A stretch of DNA of 62,652 nucleotides from Apostichopus parvimensis (taxonomy: Eukaryota > Echinodermata > Holothuroidea > Aspidochirotida > Stichopodidae): contig KN882955.1 in assembly GCA_000934455.1 (NCBI GenBank), positions 12,441-75,092 of the forward strand, read 5' to 3'. The position numbers and the translations under genes are program-made. Each line of letters opens with the position of its first letter. Position 1 is the stretch's first letter. Of this stretch, positions 1 through 12,707 are shown piece after piece. The notes under the pieces are model-generated. The model ran no database searches. It had not been told where the DNA came from and saw only the letters and a list, made by a program, of their open reading frames with translations.

Positions 1-128
1 TATATATTCCCTGTTTGATAACCATGAAACTTGAAACGAAACACTAACTGCACCCAAATGACACTAGCAATATTTGAATGCATTTAATGTTAATACATAG
101 ACATTTATAATGTTCTTTTATCTTACAG

Positions 129-1949
129 GAAGTATTGAAGGAGAAAGAATATCAATTGGAAGATCTCTATAAGAAATCGAGAGTAAGTACTGCGTCTGTC
201 AATGTGTTTAATAAAAACGAAGCCATGACCTTATCAATGCCTGAAAGATTTCTGAAACAAGATAATTACACTATGATATTAATATATGTGTCAGCGCTAC
301 AAATTACACGTAAAATTCTAAAAGCCAATATCTAATCAGTGTATTGCAAACTTGAAAACGTACTGATAGAAAATAAATCACCGGATCTCACCTTTCTGTA
401 TACTGAGGGAAGCAATTATGGTATCGAGACTCATTATATCCTCTAATCGCATAATGTCGTTAGTATATTTGCCTTGCTGTCGTAACAGATGGTTTTCACT
501 AAATTTGGCAAAAGTCATGTTGTGCCAGTTATTGAAACATTAATGTAGCATCGATAAAAGGACGAATAGCAGACCTTGCAATTTTATTCTTGTAATGAAA
601 CTACCGAGAGAATGGGGCAATGGAGAAAGTTGACTAAGCTAAAGAAGCTAAAGATGCATAATGTAACTCTAGCCTCCGTATTACGTTTTCAATTATTAGA
701 GCGTTAGTTATGTTTTTCCATCTACCTTGGTTCACGTGCTTTTCTCGGATGACTGTGAGTATAAAACCTCATCGGATGTACAAAAAACAGAACAAAATCA
801 TATCTGACTTGAACTGATGACTTTTCCTAAAGTCACTTTTGACGACAGAACGACATATGGTATAATGAGGAAAGAAAATAAAGCTATTTCCGACGGTATA
901 GCAGGTTGAGTTAGTCACGAAAAAGTATATAGACTTCAAAACTATTAAGAGCATACTTGTTGTTAGAGAAAACTACCGCAGTTGGCTACACAACAAATGG
1001 ACAACGTAATATCTCACGACAGCATTGACACCGAACGCCGACAGTGTACGTTAGGTAGGCCATTGCAACTATAACGACATTGAGTGTTTACAAAGCAAGC
1101 AAAACCCCTACTTTTGGGACTTTTCAAATCAAGACATTAATTTGATAATTTCTTCATGTGCTTGTTTGCAAGTACTGTCAACTATGTTTGCCCTATAAAG
1201 ACATACCCCTCAGCCAAATTGAGGAATAGTACTGCGTAATGTTCTTGTGATTATAAACAAATAAAACATGATCTGGATTAGTACACATGCCAATTCTATA
1301 CAGCAAACGTTTCGAATTGTGTCGTGACGTGACATTTTATCCAATTCTTCTTTTCATTTGGCATTTCGTCAAAAGCGAAAGGCCTCTGAGTAGATGTAAG
1401 TAGGGCCTTACTCGCAGTATTATTGGACAGCACTTGTCAGTGGCTATACCTAAACAATCAAAACTTAGCTTAGAATAATTGTATTCGTTACTTATTACAA
1501 TCAGCACTCGTGAATGAAAAAATATATAAACACAATAAGTCCCTATATGTTGCCGCAATGTGAGTAGGGTTTAATTATTTATTAAATATACTAGATTTAA
1601 CGTACTTAAGCGGGCTTGGGGACAATCTCCATAAGAATTCGGTTATCGTAGCCGCTCACATAGGCTACTACGCATGCAATTCTAGCAGGCTTGAATGCTT
1701 TTATAAGATTATTTACTTTTTGTTTATGACTATTCTCTCCGACGTACCTCACGTACTATGAGAACTATGAAACTGTAGATTCATCAGAAGGCCCCCTTTC
1801 TTCCCCACCTGCTTCCAGGCCCCTGTATCTACACCCATGTCACGTGGTATTTAACACATCCAAAACGTGTTCATGTTTATTATTGTTTCACACAGAGCAC
1901 CGAAAAGGGTTCTCATAAAAAGCATGGGAAGGAATCATCGGCGTCTTGA
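129..1949 (+). CDS. 3' end of a gene B-like gene (last two exons only)
   Basis: Two phase-0 exons are visible. The first (129-182) follows a TTACAG acceptor, is followed by GTAAGT, and encodes 18 residues starting EVLKEKEYQLEDL, a charged coiled-coil-like segment. The second (1896-1949) follows CACACAG and encodes a short basic/serine tail (STEKGSHKKHGK, then ESSAS) ending in TGA at 1947-1949. The intron and everything downstream are homologous to 47189-52270, which holds the 3' end of gene B, so the missing body lies left of the window and probably encodes an Ig/coiled-coil protein like gene B. The 18-residue exon length matches one exon in gene B (42203-42256). Exon limits are inferred from splice consensus, phase and the paralogous copy; no transcript evidence is available. 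Confidence 0.62.
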
Positions 1950-1962
1950 AGAAATCCCATAA

Positions 1963-2330
1963 TTTCAATTTTAATATGAAATTTCATATATTAATAAACG
2001 ACCATCATTGACCTTTTCTATAACTTTTCCAGCTAACTTTGTTCAAAGGATTGCTCTTAATAAATATATTTTACAACCTTATTAACAATCCTGCTACTTT
2101 GTAACATTAATGCCATACTGAAACAGAATTAGACATTTCTTTCATTTATTGACTTTCAATTTCTTCAATTGTGATGTGACTTTCATATATTGTTTAACGA
2201 TCATTACTGACCTTTTCTATAACTTTTCCAGCTAACTTTGTACACATTATAGCTCTTGATAAGTTTATTTTACAACCTTAATAACAATTCTGAACTTTGT
2301 TACTTTAATGGCATACTAAAACTTTGGTTG
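1963..2330. repeat. ~196 bp tandem repeat, about two units
   Basis: The block with landmarks CATTGACCTTTTC, TATAACTTTTCCAGCTAA, ACAACCTTA and TTTCTTTCATTTATT recurs with a spacing of about 199 bp (landmark at about 2006 and 2205). The paralogous segment at 49140-49740 has three units, so unit number changed after duplication. Confidence 0.7.
2059..2064 (+). promoter_or_regulatory. Candidate polyadenylation signal AATAAA
   Basis: AATAAA lies about 110 bp after the TGA at 1947-1949, within the first unit of a ~196 bp tandem repeat. The paralogous gene end has an AATAAA at 49223-49228. Placement is plausible, but in AT-rich DNA this hexamer is common. Confidence 0.35.
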
Positions 2331-2332
2331 TA

Positions 2333-2392
2333 GTAGAAGTAGTAGTAGTAGTAGCAGTAGCAGTAGTACTAGTAGTAGTAATAGTAGTATTT
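2333..2392. repeat. (AGT)n microsatellite
   Basis: An imperfect AGT/AGC trinucleotide run, absent at the equivalent place in copy 2 of the segmental duplication. Confidence 0.9.
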
Positions 2393-3689
2393 TGCTTTGA
2401 CCATGGGATCTACAACTTTCAACACCAACCTGACAGGTAACTTTTGTCGATAGTTCATATCTGTTGGTTTTTATTATATTAGGTTTTGATTTGTTTTATT
2501 AGTATTACAATTTTTTACCATTATTGGTTAGTATTGCCTTATTAATACTACGCTCCTGTGAGCCATGAGAATTGTAGTTCTCACAAGTAATTCATATATA
2601 TATATATATATCTACCAGTGAATAATGGACATTCCTACTCAGTAAATGACAGCGAGTAAGAAATCCATTTCTCCCTAGTAACTAGAGTGATCAATTGAGT
2701 AATTCCTCAAGAATAGCTAATTTGTGATATAGCTCTTCCACTCACCCGTTACTAATTTTGAATGAGTGAGCAACTACTGACAGGCTAACGCTAGTGAGCA
2801 AGTGAGTAATCTCTTGTGAGAAAATGTTGATTAGCAAGTACCTTCTTACGACTCAATATTGACTAATGACCGGGCAACTGATCAAAAGTAACTGTTTAAG
2901 CCAGTATAGGTCTCATGATTAAAGGATAACAAGAAAATCGAGCAGTTTCGCACGGCAATTTGGTGAGCAAATGGGATGTTCTCACGTGCACTTTAATCTA
3001 ATGAAACTAACGGACTTTGTAGCTCACAGCCTTCAGATTGGCCCAATGGAAAACTATCTTGTCAATATACTTGGGTCGCATTTGTAAATAAAGGGCAAAA
3101 TGATTCAGCAATTATGCGATATACTATAGTTGACCTTATGAGTGTTTTGGTGGGCTGGTGATTAATAATACCTAACCCTTACGCATGCTGTTGGTGACCT
3201 TATAAATGTTAAAATTCACACTATAGTAATCATTCACTGAAGTAATCATGTAGTACAACAGTCCGGATAGCTTACCAGTCTTGACGGATGTAGAATAGAT
3301 ATATGTGTGAATGTTCTGCAATTGAATATCAGTATCCTATTTGCCTTTATACCCTTATGAAAATATGTACTGTACAACAATTAGGGGTTATTATTCTAGT
3401 GCATGTCTAAGTCTAAGAGTGGCAATTCCTTCACTCTTCCTGAGGTTCTTGTTATGCTAAGTAGTTAGCTCTATGTATGTGCACTCAACGTGGTGATTTC
3501 TATGGGGAGTGGCTGTTTGTTCAGGTATGGATGGTCACTATGTATAGCATTATATGTTTGTTATTTAGCTGTGAGTGGTCCGTTCTGTTTTAGATATCGA
3601 AGAATTAGTTTGTGTGCTACCGACATTGATGATGTGGAGTTTTAACACAGTTCCCACTCCATGCTTTCCTTCTCTGTACAATACGACGT

Positions 3690-5235
3690 TATGGTATATA
3701 TCACTGATCAAATAAAATATCTCAAAGCGACATGATCGTTAAACACATCCTTTATATCACAGTGTGTCGTAGTTAAGTAAGTTATGTAGAAAAAATGGGG
3801 CTTCGACCGTCACAATTTAGAGAACTATTGACGTTTATCACATATTCACGGTAGTGAGTTGACTTCATTTTATTCAAACTATTGACAGGACAGTGTAATA
3901 CTAAATCGTCGTGAAACAGAATAATCAGCTTCATCATAAATTCCATCATTAATGTTGACAGTGAGCAAATCAAAACAGTCTGTATTAAAAAAAATTGTTT
4001 GTCTCCACATCTCTCTCTCTCTCTTTCTCTCACTCTCTGACTGAACACTTTGTCATTGTGAATGATGTATTTCAATTATATTGCTTTGAAAAACTTTAAT
4101 TTATATTTCTACTCTTTTTATTCCTTGTGTTCATGCATGCATCGGGCTGTGTATGTGACCTCTTTGAAGGCAATAACTTCAAAAATACATGGTTGTCTAA
4201 AATAAATTCAAACTTGGTATGTGGATCCACCTTATTCAGTATAATAACCTTTTTTCGGAGGTTAAATCTAATTGAGGTCAACAGAATTTGCAGTGCGAAA
4301 TCTTGTGAATACATTGACTCTAAGAGTAATAATTGTTCTTATAAAAATGTAATGAGCCCTTATGCCTACTGGTTTGCTAGCGTACCCTGGTTATCCCTCT
4401 GCCATATTTCCTGAAGTATCTATCACCTGTAGCAGATAGTGAAATGTTGGATGCTGATTAGGTTATAAAGATAACATGACTTAATGCAATTATGCGATGT
4501 CAGTTACAATTTCTCTTTAGGACAAACAAACTTGTAGATGTATTACCTCTGTCTCTTAAGTACTTTTTTTTAGTGAGTTGGTTTAATTTCAATATTTTAA
4601 TACGGTATCCCGCAAGATGCATTGTTTCTGGCACCTGTATCTCATACTCTCAACCATATAGCATCAAACGCACATATTTATCGCATACGACTGGCGTGTC
4701 GTGTAAATGACAAGTTGTTCAAATCGAACAACTTTCTAACTGTGCGTGAAAAAACCGTACACGACTCAAGACAACTCATTTACGCGCTGCGATTCCGTGC
4801 GTCTTGTAATATGCTCTACTGTGCGCGTCAAGTTGCTCACGATTCAGTTTCTCCGAAAAGTCCATTCACACGCCACGATTTTGTCACGCACGACTGTCGT
4901 GCACGACACATCGTGAGGAAAATCGTGTCGTGTAAATGCCCCTTAAGAGATTTGCACGCAACTGACAAGTTAAATCTGGCAGACTGCTAACGTGCACAGC
5001 TCTGAGGGTGCGTGCGTCATGGAGTAGTCCTTCTCACTGAGGGTACGTGCGTCATGGAGGAGTATACTTTGTTCTTCCATCCTTGAGCTATCAGCCATTG
5101 GCTATCATATTAAGGACTCGTGTGAGACGGACACGGTACACGCAAAAAGAGAGGAAATACTTTCCCCACCAATAATCGGAAACTATCACTTTGATTCCAA
5201 GAACACTTTGCGTGAGCTCTCTCATAGGTACACCT
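3690..5235. other. Copy 1-specific block containing a repeat-like stretch
   Basis: Flanking sequence on both sides matches copy 2 (about 51060-51145), but this ~1.5 kb does not. It holds a (TC)n run near 4012-4040, a GTC/CGTG-rich stretch at 4680-4955 in which GTGTCGTGTAAATG occurs twice (about 4696 and 4925), and a ~36 bp tandem pair at 5000-5060 (GAGGGTGCGTGCGTCATGGAG). The end GTGTAAATGCCCC resembles ends of some hAT-type DNA transposons, but I could not find the opposite end. Two open frames of 95 and 122 codons overlap it; they show no recognised domain and I do not call them genes. Confidence 0.5.
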
Positions 5236-7199
5236 TACATTAAATATTGCTAAAGTATACCTGTGATCATTTCGATTTCAATTGTAATTAATTTCCGGTA
5301 ACCTGGCTGACCATGTAGCAATGGTGACTGATACATGGTGAAGGTTGCCTTTATCTCGTATGGTTGGAGCGTTGTGAATTATTTTTCCTTTCCAGATTTT
5401 CTGTCAAAGTAATTTTTCTTGATGAATTGAAAATGTTAAGTGTTTGAAGGATTGGGTGTGTCAGACTTTTAATGTAGATATAAGTAGCAGGGTAAAATGA
5501 GCCCTCTGTAAAATTACACCAACATGTTGATGATAGGTCAACTTATATAGATAAACTAACTTATCACACGGTTTCAAAACACGTTTGTAGCTTTGGGGTA
5601 TCTTCCAACATGGCTACCATTGTTTTCATTGGTTTACAAGACCGTGTGGATAGACAAAGGATTCTTCTTTGGCGTTTGCTCGTTTGATGCAATAACTGAA
5701 TGCTATTCTTTTCGAATTATAGTCCGTTCTATTCATGGATATATGTAAAACGCAAAAAAGGCAGAGCTTACGGTGCCCAGCGTTCTTAAACACATGCATC
5801 AGACACAGTATAGACTACTGGTGTGGTAATCTGACAGGATACCTGTCAGCAGGAGCCCGGTGTTCTGACCTTATTGTAACTTGCCTGGGAATTGTTACAG
5901 TTGCATACAGAATGTATGGTTCTATGGAATGATCACTCGCATATATATATAATCAGTTACCTTTCTAGAGAGTGCTAGGACATGGGTGCGCACAACATTG
6001 ATTCATCATATCATAGTAAAATTAAAGATGTAACTACCCCCTCAACCAAAAGGTACTTAGTAGATTATATGGGAAATGATATATCGGAAAGACATACTTG
6101 GACTTTGTCCATACATTATGTTGAAGTATCCTTTTTTTAGACTTGATATGCAAAATCCCCTTAGCAAACATATTGCATGATTTACGTTGCCGTGGGCCCT
6201 GAAAATAGGGTTAAACAAAGCCTTCTCGTTGGCCGAATAAAAGTGCCCAATTGTTCGCTGAGGCAGATCAGTCTTTTCGGTAACTGATGCCAGGTTTACC
6301 GGGACGTGAACCAATGTATATACGTTGGCAATAAATCTTAATTCATGAAATACTGACATGGCCACAAATAATTGTTATTATAAGTCCGTTGACCCACCTA
6401 ATCACAAAAAAATGGTAGAACTGACCTATCGGTAAATGTTCATCAAACCCAATATGCATTCCTATACCGCGATGGGTCAATGACTCTTAGGGACTCCACC
6501 ATCGCAGTCGCATGTTCACATGTAATGACGTCACATCATATTTTGGACCTTTCTCCTTTGCACAAATTGGCCCCAAATAACAGTTTGAAGAAGAAATTTA
6601 ATATTGTTACGACAGTTGAACCCTTCCTGTTCAGTTGCAATATATATTTTGTTGAGCCAATGAAGTCAACAAAGTATACATCTCTGCACATGACTTACTT
6701 GCATTAAACTAGTTCTAGCTATTGTTGCTCCACTCACCTATCACTTTAAATGTTATTTATATACCATTGGAGGCAATTTAAAGGAAGAGCGTGGTCTCAG
6801 ACCTACTTATTTAAATTTTCTGCCAAAGTAATTTCAAAAGGCAGCAGGTGTGGGCGTTAAATGTCAAGTTATGCCCAGTTAGTGATAACACTGCATTGTA
6901 TATAGCCTAACAGAAATCCAAGAAATACAGCCAAGTATGAAGTGTTATATTTACTACAATCGGAGCAGCTTATGAGAAATGAACGAGTCACTATCATCTA
7001 TTATGGGTGATCTTACTGTAGACTCTGCAATGTACAAAAGATCCTATATGATAAGAACACTCATATAAATATCGAGTTTGCGAATTCCCTAATAGAGACG
7101 ATCGATGGTTTCCTTTGGGACTTGAAGGAGGAATATCGTTTTCCAGGTCGTACCTAATACTATTGAATGTTACAAACACTACACTTCACTAATGATTGT

Positions 7200-10100
7200 T
7201 GACCTTTAATGTATGAGACGTCACGTTTAAATATCATTATATTATAAACAGCATAGGATATATGATGATATTCCTTTCAGTTGTGTGATACGGTTACAGT
7301 AATAATATACGACCGAAGAACGTTTGACACAAGTTTTGGTAAATTCTAAATACTTCGAACTGCCTAACATACTTAGTACGAAGTTGGCTTGGGTAACCTT
7401 GTAACAATGTCCGATTACAGCTTCATGGGATTCGAGGGTTAAGTTCCTTTGATTTATTATGTTTACAAGAAGTTTATACATATTCATTCTATAACGCACA
7501 TAACAGTTCTCAACACGCGGCATCCATCAAATAAGCATTGCTAAACTACATATAGCCTTATACGGTACTATTGGAGTCCGGACATATGACTACATTACTA
7601 CTTTAGAATAATACCATGGAACGCCAAAAGAAACACCAAAGTATGCGGCTCCTTGTTGTATTAGTGACATTTGCATATGTCAACAAACTTGAACTCAAAT
7701 ATTGGTATTCTAGCCTCCGCTTATGAATATTGAACGACGAGTACTATTTTAATGTCACATAATTTAAAACATCAACTCGAGTCAAAGTACTAACACTAGT
7801 ACCTACCGAGTACATCATCACTACGGATAAGGCCATTGACAGAGGGACTATTTCAGTTGCTTGTTTAGGTGTCACAGTTATCGTATACCAAGTAAACACA
7901 GATGATGAATATGTGTTTCTGCACATTTCCTTGATATCAACTGCTCTAGAATATTAACTTTTATCATGAACATTTGTTAATGAGAATTAGTATAATGTCA
8001 TTGATAATAACTAATTGCTCTAATTTCAAACTTTCGATTCAATATTCTTCTCTAATACAAATTAATGACACAAAACCAGCTGAACAATATTGATTCAAGG
8101 AATATAAAATGTTTCTTTAACTGTGCATATCGGGAAAGAGTAATGCACTCAAAATTGTGTACATGATTTATAGTTTACCATAATTCGTCAAAGAGTACTT
8201 TATCTAATGTAAGATTTCCTTGAAGTTATTCATGCATTTGTGATTTTGTATAAGGTTATATTTGATGCATATGGCAATGAAAATTGATATTTAATCGACC
8301 AACACTCATATTATAGTTCAAAATTTCATTGACTAGTGATAATGTTACCTCTTCAACCCTCACATAAAAAAATATAGTGTACTAAAATGATCTGTATATA
8401 CACTTTGTTTTATTTAAGACGACATTATTATATCATTTTCATAATGTTACCGTATCAATTTAGAAACTTATATTGTACTTTATGTTTGTAGAAACAGAAG
8501 CGAAACTCCATACTGGAATAATTCTTGTGGCATTCTCTTCGAATAAAATAGAGTTTTCTACTTTGCGTGAGTCGATGTGAATCTTCTCTTGGCTCGATTC
8601 GAGTATTTATTTTGAATATCTACGTACACAACCAAATGAATAAGAAAGCGTGTATTTATTGTTCACATAGTTACGTGAATAACCTGATAAATTCCTGAAC
8701 TAGAGATGCCTATAGCATGCCCATAATTGTTCAGTTTTTAAAAGCCACATATAGTAACGGTGATATTCACAAGTAAATAATCCCTGGCAAACACCTATAA
8801 CCCTAATAAAGAAAGCTACAAAATCTAGAGCAACATATGTTTTGATCATAATATGACGAAACAATCATCACATTATGTCATGATTAACTGAGGTATATCA
8901 ACCTAAAGACACATCCTAAATATTTTGTGTTACGCAATCATAACCACACATTATTTACTTTGGTTCGAGATTCTTCAGAAATATATGGAGACACGAAATT
9001 TAGTGCACGCAAATTCGTCACGTCTCTTAGTGTGCTAAATTAAGTAACAATATTAAGTAATCGCATTTGTAAAAGGTGAGGGGGAAACCGGGAAGGTGGG
9101 AAAGTGGGAAAAGAGGTTAAATAGTGTGAATCGTATTTGACTCGTCTCTTGCCCGCTCAAGTTGGGTACACCACTGTTGGGTGTATTAAACGATGGTCCA
9201 TATCCATCTCCTCGCGCGACATGTTTGTATGTGAGCACACAATGTAAAAACAAATTATAGTTCATTAAGTGATGTTGTATAGCACTCTCTTTCTTCCGGT
9301 GCGTATAACTCGGCAAGGTAAAGGCCTAAGTGTAAACTGTGAAGTACTGTAAAACTGAAAGGAAGAATTGAATATTGTCAGAAAGGATTAAAAACTTACT
9401 TGCCTGCTAGCAATAAATACATTCATACAATCATATAGGCATACAAGCGGATAAATGTCTAGAAAACATTGTATACCACTTCATCAGAGGCAAACAAAAC
9501 AGACAATAAATGATCATCGCCCTGTACACACAATTGTAAAACGTGCATGCTTGTCGATCTTACTGTGGCATTTCAGAGTAATCAGGCCACACACACGTTC
9601 ATAGTCAGGCAGAAAACAAACTCCCTCTCTTAAATTGCCATATACCTTATCTTCTGCATTATTTGCAACGTACAATGCGTTGGAAAGTCGCAAAAACTCT
9701 ACGAATGGAATTAGAACGAACCGACATAGATCGGTTACCACAAGAAAAGCTTAACCACTCTGTTGCAAATCACTTCTAATAATCAGATAAATGGATGGAT
9801 GGGTAGATGGGTAGGTATTAAGGGGGTAGGAGGTTGGTGACTGGCTGGCTAGATGGCTGGACGGCTGGACGGCTGGACAAATCTTAAACCGCACAAATTA
9901 GGCTCTATTACGGGGTCGCTACAATTCTAATAGAATAACAACCCCGTAACTGGAAATCCGAAAGTGAAACAACAATTTATGTTACACAATAGACTGAACA
10001 AGGAAGTGCAGCTAAGTTATTTAATGATGTACATTATAGTGCACCATGATTTTGAAATGCTAGTTAACAGCGAATAGTTTATTATTTACGTTTAAAGCGA

Positions 10101-10627
10101 TTAAGCACTCAAAACGCTTTTGTTGTTTCATCCTTTGTGCATGTAAATGACTTTCACCATATATGCTAGTCTAGTTGCTGCACATTTTTATACAATCTCC
10201 TTGCCTTATGTGTAAAATGGATTGTTTTTCAATGTATATTTGCTCAAGAAATAATAAATTATTGATACAAAACATTTCAATAAATGTGTCTTTTAACATT
10301 TAGTAATTTTTAAAGATATTTAAAGTAGATTCTTTGTGAAAAGAGAAAACCATAATTGCTATAAAAAAAAGTATACTAGCTGCAAGAAATAACATATGTA
10401 AAAGGTTACTTATATGGTTCATGTCATGGTATTATGCAGTCACTAATCCCACCTAGTTTAAAAGAATCAATGCAGTATGTTTTTTCCTGAAATGGTTCTT
10501 TCATAATTTATATAAGTAACTGCAAGTTAAACTAACGCAGAAATTATGCAAAGAGAATCCCATGCTAATATTACTGAGTTAGGTAAGACTCTACAGTTTA
10601 TCTAGGTGAAATGATATATCATTGCAT
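7200..10627. other. Intergenic DNA, no gene seen
   Basis: Only short unsupported open frames occur here. The one notable low-complexity stretch is a GGATGGATGGGTAGATGG to CTGGACGGCTGGACGG run at about 9790-9880. The rest is AT-rich sequence without motifs that I recognise. Confidence 0.6.
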
Positions 10628-10866
10628 AATATATGTATGTATGTATTTTAGATCCTCATGCAAACAGGAACTCGCGAAGAAGCCTCATTGGCTAATCAAA
10701 GCCGCAAGCTGACCGAAGTCAGTCTCTTACATTCATAGCTATCGTCCATGATTATGAATTGTCAATTGTCAACAACTCTGTAACTGGACGACATACCTTA
10801 ATCTTGGAGTGTCTCGAATCGGGACCTTATGATTGAAAGGCACCGGCGTTAACCACTGAGCTGACT
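10628..10866 (-). repeat. tRNA-derived SINE
   Basis: Read on the minus strand this begins with a tRNA-like head: an A-box region TCAGCTCAGTGGTTA (10850-10864) and a B-box GATTCGAGAC (10811-10820). The element ends in an (ATAC)n tail at the left edge (plus strand GTATGTATGTATTTTAG). The expected acceptor and T stems do not pair, so it is not a functional tRNA gene. Internal pol III promoter boxes plus a simple-repeat tail is the standard layout of tRNA-derived SINEs. Confidence 0.65.
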
Positions 10867-12506
10867 CTTCTTATTAAGTGACATAATGTTCCTCTTACAT
10901 TTATAGGAACTCCATAAGTAATAATCAATTATTACGGTAATAATTAAGCGAACGGATGCAACATTATAACAGTGTATTGATAATATTATGTTATTTGACC
11001 TTTTTACAGAAAGTTGCTGTAAACTACTTTGTTAGCACGGAGTTAGTGAGAGTGCTCCTGTACATTTTTCGCACACCAACTTCAATACCCACCCATCATA
11101 TAATCAAGACGCTCGAAATATTCATATTCAAGGTCATGCTCTTCTAACTGATCAAGAACGTACAAAGAGCATCATAATATGCATAATATGTGCTAAAGCA
11201 TACGATATTTTACATAGGTTATGGTCAAATGCCATCAGCAAATGCATTTTAAGACGCTCGAAGTATTCATATCCTTCTTTCAAATTGTTGGCTTTGATTT
11301 GCTTTATTTTAACAAATTGTTTTGAACAAAACTCTAAACTTTCACCATTCCATAACAACGAGATCCTATTTCAAATTAAATGTGTTCTTTTCGAGGCACA
11401 TGTAATTAGAAGGTATGTAATGATAAAAATACAGTTACCGGCTTGGTTAACGCCAAATATCAAGTTATCCTATAATAGGATTCTACTCAAGTTGTTACAG
11501 CCACCGATGGCCCGACTCACCGTAAATCGGAAGGTTTCCATCGTCTTCATTACTTTGACCATGCCTAACCTTATTTCATGTGCTTACATTATTTGCTTGA
11601 CAATACACTTCTGAGCAGAGAAAAAGGACAAATCAACGTGCATTTTCATTCTTTTTTGTTTTTGGAGCGATTGGTACGTTCTACTCTTAGCCTTATATCA
11701 ATTCAACCCAAAGAGCAAGACCGGTATTCCGTACCCTCTGCCGGTACTCACATTGCGTTGCATTACACATTATTGTTTGCAAGCAGCTCTACACTATCTG
11801 TTTGAACATTTTGTACTATGATTTCAATATTAATTTCAAATCCTATTGACAATTAAATGTCACATGAATACATTTCATCAGCTTGACCATGTCGCTGTAA
11901 ATTGAAATAAATACAAAACAACCTACAATTTTGAAGCTTCCGGATTTGTTCTTTGTAATTCACGCACCAATAGCAATATCTGAGTACGGAACATTCAGAA
12001 TCAAATAGATTATTAATCTAACAGGCTTTCTTAAAGTCTAAAGATGATGTTTCAATGAAACATACTCTTCAATTAGCTCAGAATACATACCTAACAAAAT
12101 GGGAGGCCAATGTATTGATCATATGTTTATTTTACTTTACGTTTAAAGATCGTAATGCTAGTCGTAATGTTAGTCACGGCGGCGCAAAAAAAAAAGCATG
12201 CTCAGGCAATACCCACAAAGTTAAATCCATCGGCCATATAGTCAATGAGTTGTTTGTAACATGCTTTCAAACAAGTTTGAACATCTCCTTTGAATAAGTG
12301 CTCGTTGGCATTTTACTTTTTTTTAATTATTGCACTGTAGACTGGTGTCTGTGATAAACCTTCTTGTATTCGAAGTAGTGGGCCATGCTATTATTTGGTA
12401 TACATGTAATGGCCAAAATGCTGTTTTTGGTTACTTGGCCTTGACCTCTGACCCTTTCAACTATGACATCATTAGTCACAAAGGGTCAACGGCCTAAGCC
12501 AAAGCA

Positions 12507-12707
12507 TCTGCTCACCAAGTTTTAAGGCCATCAACCTTATCATCATCTTAATGAAACCAACGGATAACTTAAAAAATATATATATATATTTACAGCGCGT
12601 AACCTAACATAATATTAAAGGAAACGGCCTTCTTTAAATCATTCGTCATTGTCTTTCTAATTAATATTAAGTGTCTGCTCACCAAGTTTTAAGGCCATCA
12701 ACCTTAT
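12507..12707. repeat. 133 bp interspersed repeat flanked by 34 bp direct repeats
   Basis: A direct repeat starting TCTGCTCACCAAGTTTTAAG occurs at 12507-12540 and 12674-12707. Between them lies a block with AATGAAACCAACGGATAAC, AACCTAACATAATAT, GGAAACGGCCTT and TAATATTAAGTG, found again at 14622-14758 without the flanking repeat. This looks like an insertion with a long target duplication, or a local copy event. Confidence 0.7.

Larger units (their letters stand above)
95..7200. repeat. Segmental duplication, copy 1
   Basis: From the intron before the exon at 129 to about 7200 the sequence runs collinear with 47155-52270, with many small differences. Shared landmarks include the exon flanks (GTAAGTA then TGTCAATGTGTTTAATAA against TGTAAATGTGTTAAATAA), the last exon, the 196 bp tandem repeat, and blocks at 5240-5930 matching 51140-51840 and 6960-7200 matching 52010-52270. 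Copy 1 is about 2 kb longer, mainly because of a block near 3690-5235 absent from copy 2. No gene other than the two exons at its left end is apparent; the open frames inside are short and unsupported. Confidence 0.8.

Noticed and set aside
2336-2392. CRISPR-like or regulatory array
   Set aside because: It is a plain trinucleotide microsatellite in a eukaryotic genome.
6994-7179. Minus-strand 61-codon frame, also present as a 61-codon frame at 52064-52249
   Set aside because: It is retained in both copies of the segmental duplication, but most differences change the residue and the ends differ by indels, so there is no sign of selection for a protein.
10811-10864. Possible true tRNA gene
   Set aside because: The A and B boxes are good, but acceptor and T stems do not pair and the element has an ATAC tail, so it is a SINE.
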